A stretch of DNA of 64,000 nucleotides from Sphingobacteriia bacterium RIFOXYC2_FULL_35_18 (GTDB lineage: Bacteria > Bacteroidota > Bacteroidia > Chitinophagales > Chitinophagaceae), in NCBI GenBank assembly GCA_001829005.1, contig MIAG01000001.1:434001-498000 (forward strand), written 5' to 3'. This document shows, piece after piece, positions 59,220 to 64,000 of this stretch (the stretch's first letter is position 1; every line of letters starts with the position of its first letter). A program made the position numbers and the translations under genes. The notes below the pieces were generated by a model, which saw nothing but the letters and a program-made list of their open reading frames with translations, was not told the DNA's origin and searched no databases.

Positions 59220-61589
59220 ATGAAATATTTAGTGGCTTCTACAATTTTACTATTAGTAACATTGTCTATTAATGCTCAGTTGGTCAACTTCAAATATGAT
59301 AGATTGGGTGATTTTAAAGAAGGAATGGCCCAGGTTTTTGTTGGATCAAAATTTGGGTTTATTGATATTTCAGGTAAGGAAGTAATCCCTCCTATTTACG
59401 AAGACAATTTTCCCCATTATGAATTCAATAATGGTTTCATTGTCTTGAAAAAAGATAATTTGCTGGGTATTGTCGATAAAACTGGTAAAGTAATTGCTCC
59501 TTTTGAATTTAAAAGTATTGGTTCATTTAGTAGCGGAATTGCTGAAGCTACTAAGCCAGGAACCAAAGTTGGATTTATTGATCAATTTGGTAAAACAGTC
59601 ATTCCTTTTCAGTATGATATTATTATACTACTCGGTGGTGTAAAGTGTATTGACGGAATGATTCCTGTAGAAAACAACACCAATAAGAAAGGATACATTC
59701 ATAAGACTGGAAATCTAGTTGTACCATTTAAATATGAAGTAGCCCGTAATTTTTCGAATGGGCTTGGTTTGGTAAAGCGTGTATTTAATGGAAAAGTAAG
59801 TTATTTGAATAATTTTGGGGCTGCTGTGATTCCTGAAAAATATGATGATGGCAGAGATTTTATTGATGGTTTTGCAGCTGTGAATATTGGCGCAAAACAA
59901 ACACCCACTTATGAATTGTCGGGGGGCAAATGGGGTTTGATTGATAAGTCTGGAAAAGAAGTTGTTCCATTTATATATGATCGCATTTATGAAAATAAAA
60001 ATGGCTTTGCAATTGTTGCTAATGGTAAATATCCAAATGAAAAGAAAGGACTAATAAAAGCAGATGGTAAAGTAATACTACCAGTAGAGTTTGACGATAT
60101 AAAAATGTTGAATGGTCGTTTGATTGCAAAGAAAGAATTTGCAGGTCCTTATGCATTGTTTGATATGGCTGGAAATAAAATCACCGATTTTAAATGGTAT
60201 TTTTCGGATGTGTTTGCCGATTTTAGTGATGGCTTAATTGCTGTAAGAGAATTAGTGAACGGTAAGTTGGGAAAAGCAGGCGTCATTGACCTTAACGGGG
60301 TTCTAAAAATTCCGTATAGTTATGATATAATAGGAAACTTTAAAGAAGGTTTGGCCCAAGTTGCTAGTAACAATAAGTATGGAGCCATTGATAAAAACGG
60401 GAAAGTCGTTATTCCATTGGTGTATGACTATTTATATGGTTTTTCCGAAGGTTGGTCTGGGGTAACTAAAAACGGCAAGTCTGGATTTATTAATAAGGCG
60501 GGTAAGTTAATGGAGTTGTCTAAAAATTCAGCCCCCATAGTAACTTCAGCTGTAAAAGCAGTGGAGCCAGTCGCTTCTAGTAAATTTCAGTTTAAAAATG
60601 ATTTTTTTGGTTTTATTCACGTGATGAATGGGGTTGTTCAAAATAAAACTACTGGTGATTATTCTGGTGCCAAAGTGGGCATACTCACTAAAAATAATGC
60701 TGTAGTTGTACTCCCAAAATATGACTGGGTAACAATAGATACCGCAAATAAAATTTTCTTTGTATACAGCGGTGTACATGTAACATTTAATCAAAATTTT
60801 ACTGCTAAAATTGATACATCATCAAATACTAGAATTGGTATTATTGACTACAATGGTAAACAGGTATATCCTCAGACCTTAGCCAATGTTACCTCGCTCC
60901 CTAATAAATTTATAGTTGTTCAAGACGCCTTAACAAAAAAATCAGGTGTTTTAGATAGTAAATTAATACCGATTATTCCGTTTAAATATGATCTGGTTTA
61001 TAATTTTACAGATAGTGCTATTGCTGCTCAGCAAAATGGAAAATTTGGCATCATTAATTTGAAGAATGAAATCATCTTGCCTTTTGAATATGATACATTA
61101 TATGACGGCGGAGCTTTATCGCCAGGTGGTTATCGCATTATCAAAAATGGTAAAACAATTCTTGTAAGTGGAAAAGGTAAAATAAAAAAGACAAGCCCAG
61201 AACCGCAAGAATCTAAATACCAATCTGCATTGAGTAGAGCCAAAAACACAAATGAAAGAGTAGCTGCTTTAAATGAGTACTATCTGTCTATTAAAAATTT
61301 GGGTTTTGCAAATAGCGATATAGAGTCTTTGCTGGCAGATAAATTTTTGCAAATGACCTATATTGACTTTCATAGTGTTTTTCAAGCTTTAATGTCTAAT
61401 AAGATAAAATTCGATGATGTTAAATTATACCAGAAATCACTAGAAGTTTTAACCCGCGAACAACGAAATGCGATTAAGCTACTCGCACAATATACCGTTG
61501 ATGATTTTGTAGCTACTCAGAATAATAAACCCAGACCTACTTATCCAGTTGGTGTTCCAAAGCCTGGTTTTGGTTGGGGTAAAAATTAA
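59220..61589 (+). CDS. WG-repeat-containing exported protein
   Basis: 789 residues from ATG 59220, where a signal peptide begins (KYLVASTILLLVTLSINAQ). An upstream start at 59088 would read through the 28-bp repeat and lacks a signal peptide. Contains about 12 WG (KWG) beta-hairpin repeats, for example FGFIDISGKEVIPPIY, VGFIDQFGKTVIPFQYD and YGAIDKNGKVVIPLVYD, to about residue 680, followed by a helical C-terminal part (about 695-770, ALSRAKNTNERVAALNEYY) that is not WG. Function of WG proteins is unknown; some are linked to surface or defence systems. Confidence 0.8.
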   Translation: MKYLVASTILLLVTLSINAQLVNFKYDRLGDFKEGMAQVFVGSKFGFIDISGKEVIPPIYEDNFPHYEFNNGFIVLKKDNLLGIVDKTGKVIAPFEFKSIGSFSSGIAEATKPGTKVGFIDQFGKTVIPFQYDIIILLGGVKCIDGMIPVENNTNKKGYIHKTGNLVVPFKYEVARNFSNGLGLVKRVFNGKVSYLNNFGAAVIPEKYDDGRDFIDGFAAVNIGAKQTPTYELSGGKWGLIDKSGKEVVPFIYDRIYENKNGFAIVANGKYPNEKKGLIKADGKVILPVEFDDIKMLNGRLIAKKEFAGPYALFDMAGNKITDFKWYFSDVFADFSDGLIAVRELVNGKLGKAGVIDLNGVLKIPYSYDIIGNFKEGLAQVASNNKYGAIDKNGKVVIPLVYDYLYGFSEGWSGVTKNGKSGFINKAGKLMELSKNSAPIVTSAVKAVEPVASSKFQFKNDFFGFIHVMNGVVQNKTTGDYSGAKVGILTKNNAVVVLPKYDWVTIDTANKIFFVYSGVHVTFNQNFTAKIDTSSNTRIGIIDYNGKQVYPQTLANVTSLPNKFIVVQDALTKKSGVLDSKLIPIIPFKYDLVYNFTDSAIAAQQNGKFGIINLKNEIILPFEYDTLYDGGALSPGGYRIIKNGKTILVSGKGKIKKTSPEPQESKYQSALSRAKNTNERVAALNEYYLSIKNLGFANSDIESLLADKFLQMTYIDFHSVFQALMSNKIKFDDVKLYQKSLEVLTREQRNAIKLLAQYTVDDFVATQNNKPRPTYPVGVPKPGFGWGKN

Positions 61590-61654
61590 ATCTTCCGAGT
61601 TTGGCGTTTCTTCTTGTCAACTTTTCCATGAACGAAGAAGATTTTTCGTAAATT

Positions 61655-61674
61655 GAATGCTACCTAAAGCATTC
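61655..61674 (+). promoter_or_regulatory. Hairpin GAATGCT-N6-AGCATTC directly before a start codon
   Basis: Perfect 7-bp inverted repeat with a 6-nt loop that ends 2 nt before the ATG of the CocE gene at 61677, in the ribosome-loading region. Confidence 0.4.
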
Positions 61675-61676
61675 TC

Positions 61677-63563
61677 ATGAAAAAACTTTTCCTTGCCATT
61701 GGCCTGTTTGCATGCGCAGCCATTGCAACAACCGCATCAGCACAAGATACCCTAGCTATTTATCGCAAGCTCGATTCTATTGCGGTGATTGATCAAAAAG
61801 TAATGATGCCTATGCGAGATGGCATTCGCCTGGCTACTGATATCTATCGTCCGAAGGGCAATGGAAAATATCCGGTAGTGTTTTCTCGTACGCCCTATAA
61901 TTTCAATACTTGGATTGATGGTAAAATGGTCAACGGTCCGTTGCAAGCGGCTTACGAAGCAGTGAGCAGAGGATATGTTTATGTGGTGCAAAATGAAAGA
62001 GGTCGCTTTTTCTCTGAAGGCGAATGGGATATTTTAGGCACGCCCATCACGGATGGTTACGATGCGCTTGAGTGGATGAGCAAACAATCTTGGAGTAATG
62101 GTAAAGTGGGTTTGATTGGTTGTTCTTCTACTGCTGAATGGCAAATGGCGGTGGCTTCTCAGAACCATCCTGCTTTAGCAGCTATGGTGGCGCAAGGTTT
62201 TGGTGCAGGTGTGGGTCGTGTTGGTAAATTCATGGAGCAGGGCAACTGGTACCGTGGTGGTGCGCAACAAATGTTGTTCACTTCTTGGTTATATGGTACG
62301 CAACATGATAAGCTAGCGCCGAGATTACCTTTGGGTATTCAGCAAAAAGATGTGCAGCGTTTGCAGAAGTTTTATGATATGGGTCCTGAATATCCAAGAG
62401 TAGATTGGGCACAAGGATTAAGACATTTACCTGTTCAAGACATCATCAAAAATGTGCAAGGCTCTGAAGGTGTTTATGAAAAAATGATCGTGCGTAAACC
62501 CAATGATCCCGGTTGGTTCAAGGGTGGCCTCTATCACGACAATATGCCGATGGAAGTGCCTGCTTATTGGTTCGTGAGTTGGTACGATGTTTCTTCTGCG
62601 CCCAATATTGCTCTGTTCAATCATGTGCGCAACGCGGCTAAATCTAAAATGGTGGCCGATAATCAATACTTAGTAATTGCGCCTGTTTTACATTGTTCTT
62701 ATAAACGTGCTACGGAAAATACCATCGTAGGTGAACGCAGTGTGGGTGATGCGCGTTTGAATTATGATGAGCTTACTTGGGGTTGGTTTGATATGTTGTT
62801 GAAAGGTCAACCAAATGATTTTAAAACCACTCAACCTCGTGTTCGTTATTATACCATGGGTGCTAACAAATGGCAACAGGCTGAGAGTTTTCCTTTGCCT
62901 AATACGGAGATGAAGCCTTTCTATTTAGCTAGTGCGGGCAAAGCCAATACCCGCAATGGCGATGGCGCATTATCGATGATGCCTCCTTCCAAAGATATTC
63001 CGGATGCTTTCACTTACGATCCAATGAATCCCGTGGGTTCTTACGGTGGTAATGTTTGCTGTACCGGAAATGCCGTGCAAGGCGGCAGCTTTGATCAATC
63101 CCAAATGGAATTGCGCAATGATATTTTAGTGTACACTTCAGATGAATTAAAAGATGGGGTGGAAGTGACCGGGTTCATAGAATCTACCCTCTATGTTTCT
63201 TCTACTGGCCTAGATACCGATGTGACAATTAAATTGATTGATGTGTACCCCGATGGCAAAGCCTATAATTTAGATGAAACCATTCAGCGCTTGCGTTACA
63301 GAGAAGGTTACGACAAAGAAGTGTTCATGGAAAAGGGCAAAGTGTACAAAGTAGACTTAACGCCAATGGTGACCAGCAACTATTTTGCACCTGGCCATAA
63401 AATTCGCATTGAAGTTTCTAGTAGTAACTTTCCTCGTTTCGATCGCAACTTGAATACTGGTGGAAATAATTACGATGAATCTAAAGGTGTTGTGGTAGAG
63501 AATAAAATTCACCACTCTAAGCAATATCCTTCTGTAATTAAATTACCAATGATTAAAAAGTAA
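61677..63563 (+). CDS. CocE/NonD family alpha/beta-hydrolase (X-Pro dipeptidyl-peptidase S15-like), secreted
   Basis: 628 residues with a signal peptide ending TTASAQ (about 23). S15/CocE features: [43 protein letters not shown] at the nucleophile (Ser in GCSS, with the usual GxSYxG partly changed), and the C-terminal jelly-roll ([26 protein letters not shown]). His in APVLHCSY replaces the more usual PWTHG. Codon choice is richer in GCG and CGT than its neighbours. Substrate may be an ester, amide or X-Pro peptide; glutaryl-acylase members also occur. Confidence 0.82.
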   Translation: MKKLFLAIGLFACAAIATTASAQDTLAIYRKLDSIAVIDQKVMMPMRDGIRLATDIYRPKGNGKYPVVFSRTPYNFNTWIDGKMVNGPLQAAYEAVSRGYVYVVQNERGRFFSEGEWDILGTPITDGYDALEWMSKQSWSNGKVGLIGCSSTAEWQMAVASQNHPALAAMVAQGFGAGVGRVGKFMEQGNWYRGGAQQMLFTSWLYGTQHDKLAPRLPLGIQQKDVQRLQKFYDMGPEYPRVDWAQGLRHLPVQDIIKNVQGSEGVYEKMIVRKPNDPGWFKGGLYHDNMPMEVPAYWFVSWYDVSSAPNIALFNHVRNAAKSKMVADNQYLVIAPVLHCSYKRATENTIVGERSVGDARLNYDELTWGWFDMLLKGQPNDFKTTQPRVRYYTMGANKWQQAESFPLPNTEMKPFYLASAGKANTRNGDGALSMMPPSKDIPDAFTYDPMNPVGSYGGNVCCTGNAVQGGSFDQSQMELRNDILVYTSDELKDGVEVTGFIESTLYVSSTGLDTDVTIKLIDVYPDGKAYNLDETIQRLRYREGYDKEVFMEKGKVYKVDLTPMVTSNYFAPGHKIRIEVSSSNFPRFDRNLNTGGNNYDESKGVVVENKIHHSKQYPSVIKLPMIKK

Positions 63564-63564
63564 T

Positions 63565-64000
63565 TTATTTCAAGGCAGATGCGGGTAATGTAAAGCCCAT
63601 GCTCTCTGCGCACCAAAATATATTTACAATATAATAACGGTCCTGGTCCTTAAACAGTTGAATGCTATTGATTCCTCTGTTGGTACTAGGACCGTTTTCC
63701 GTTTCTCTAGTTTCATAAGTGCTGAATGCATGTACTACTGTGCCAAATGAAACGGTTTCGCGCTTTAATTCTTTTTCGAAGAACCCTGTTTTTATACGGG
63801 TACTAAACATCGTAATATATTCTTCGGGGGTCATGGTTCTGTATTGATAACCCCCATTCGGATTTTTTCCGGTTGGAATTAATTTGGCATCTTTCCCAAA
63901 CAAGTATTTAAATCTTTCCCAATCGCGGGCTTCGCCCGGTGCGCCGCAAATCACATTGTATAGTGCCGCAATGATATTGTTTTCAGAGCTTACGTCATTA
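63565..64000 (-). CDS. NTF2/SnoaL-like protein, 5' end cut by window
   Basis: The frame stays open from 63565 through the right edge, so the apparent GTG start at 63954 is internal; in-frame residues before it (SENNIIAALYNVICGAPGE) continue the fold. NTF2-like features: ARDWERFKYLF, VVHAFSTYETRE, GINSIQLFKDQDRYYIVNIFW. Resembles exported NTF2-like proteins of Bacteroidota with no assigned activity. Convergent with the CocE gene, 1 nt apart. Confidence 0.75.
   Translation of the reverse strand, partial: NDVSSENNIIAALYNVICGAPGEARDWERFKYLFGKDAKLIPTGKNPNGGYQYRTMTPEEYITMFSTRIKTGFFEKELKRETVSFGTVVHAFSTYETRETENGPSTNRGINSIQLFKDQDRYYIVNIFWCAESMGFTLPASALK

Noticed and set aside
61600..61650. Terminator after the WG-repeat gene (TTCTTC...GAAGAA)
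   Set aside because: Arms only 6 bp with a 20-nt loop; too weak to claim.
1..64000. CRISPR arrays, tRNA and rRNA genes
   Set aside because: No regularly spaced repeats and no cloverleaf or rRNA-like sequence was recognised by eye; a tRNAscan or Infernal run would settle it.

Overview
The window looks like a chromosomal segment of a low-GC member of the phylum Bacteroidota, most likely family Chitinophagaceae (a Sediminibacterium/Ferruginibacter-like organism). Reasons: SusC/SusD pairs and SusD-type lipoproteins, serine palmitoyltransferase, bactofilin, SLH-tailed FAD oxidoreductase, promoter -7 boxes of the TAnnTTTG type, few purine-rich ribosome binding sites, and dense operons with short gaps. 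Genus is an inference from protein style, not from a search. Both window ends cut genes (an S9 peptidase at the left, an NTF2-like protein at the right). No rRNA, tRNA, CRISPR array or intact insertion sequence was seen.

Layout. 1-5.6 kb: S9 peptidase, FAD oxidoreductase with a C-terminal SLH region, then on the minus strand a DUF1080 lectin-like/3-keto-glycoside hydrolase protein and an M1 aminopeptidase. 5.8-12.6 kb: bactofilin; an operon of LpxH-like phosphoesterase, glycosyltransferase and GH1 beta-glucosidase; amidohydrolase plus DASS/SLC13 carrier. 12.7-14.3 kb: an unusual tandem of two alpha/beta-hydrolases. 14.5-17.9 kb: a compact three-gene sphingolipid (ceramide) operon: serine palmitoyltransferase, GNAT-type putative ceramide synthase, NAD(P)-dependent putative ceramide reductase. 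18-20.6 kb: small secreted protein, beta-carbonic anhydrase and SulP transporter behind two tandem TACAAC-N5-GTTGT palindromes. 20.6-24.3 kb: a minus-strand operon of D-aminoacylase, DUF1611 protein and dipeptide epimerase, probably salvage of D-amino-acid or murein peptide material. 24.4-26.9 kb: small Cys-containing protein and a TonB receptor that carries the CxxxM...HxM copper ligands of OprC. 27-34 kb: glycosyltransferase, HAD hydrolase, three genes of hydroxyproline catabolism, DUF885 protein, small membrane protein.

34.5-47.1 kb is a polysaccharide utilisation locus: a membrane-anchored propeller/Y_Y_Y regulator ending in a LuxR-type helix-turn-helix, divergent from susC, susD, two surface lipoproteins and two GH16 enzymes, which points to laminarin-like beta-1,3-glucan.

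47.1-59.2 kb is an accessory, defence-like island: an AbiEi-Fic fusion with a broken Fic motif, a PemK/MazF toxin with antitoxin, an arginyltransferase-like protein, a WYL regulator, RmuC, a DUF2779 nuclease with an Fe-S cysteine pattern, a MazG-like pyrophosphohydrolase translationally coupled to a large GIY-YIG + DUF2075 (Schlafen-type helicase) + S24 peptidase fusion, a decayed dnaB, and two antitoxin genes (HigA and MqsA/Panacea type) with no visible toxin, bracketed by an identical 28-bp repeat. The WYL gene region and the rmuC promoter share an identical 15-bp palindromic site. The MazG/GIY-YIG-helicase-protease pair and the WYL regulon are the best candidates here for something new. 59.2-64 kb: WG-repeat protein, CocE/NonD hydrolase and the cut NTF2-like gene.
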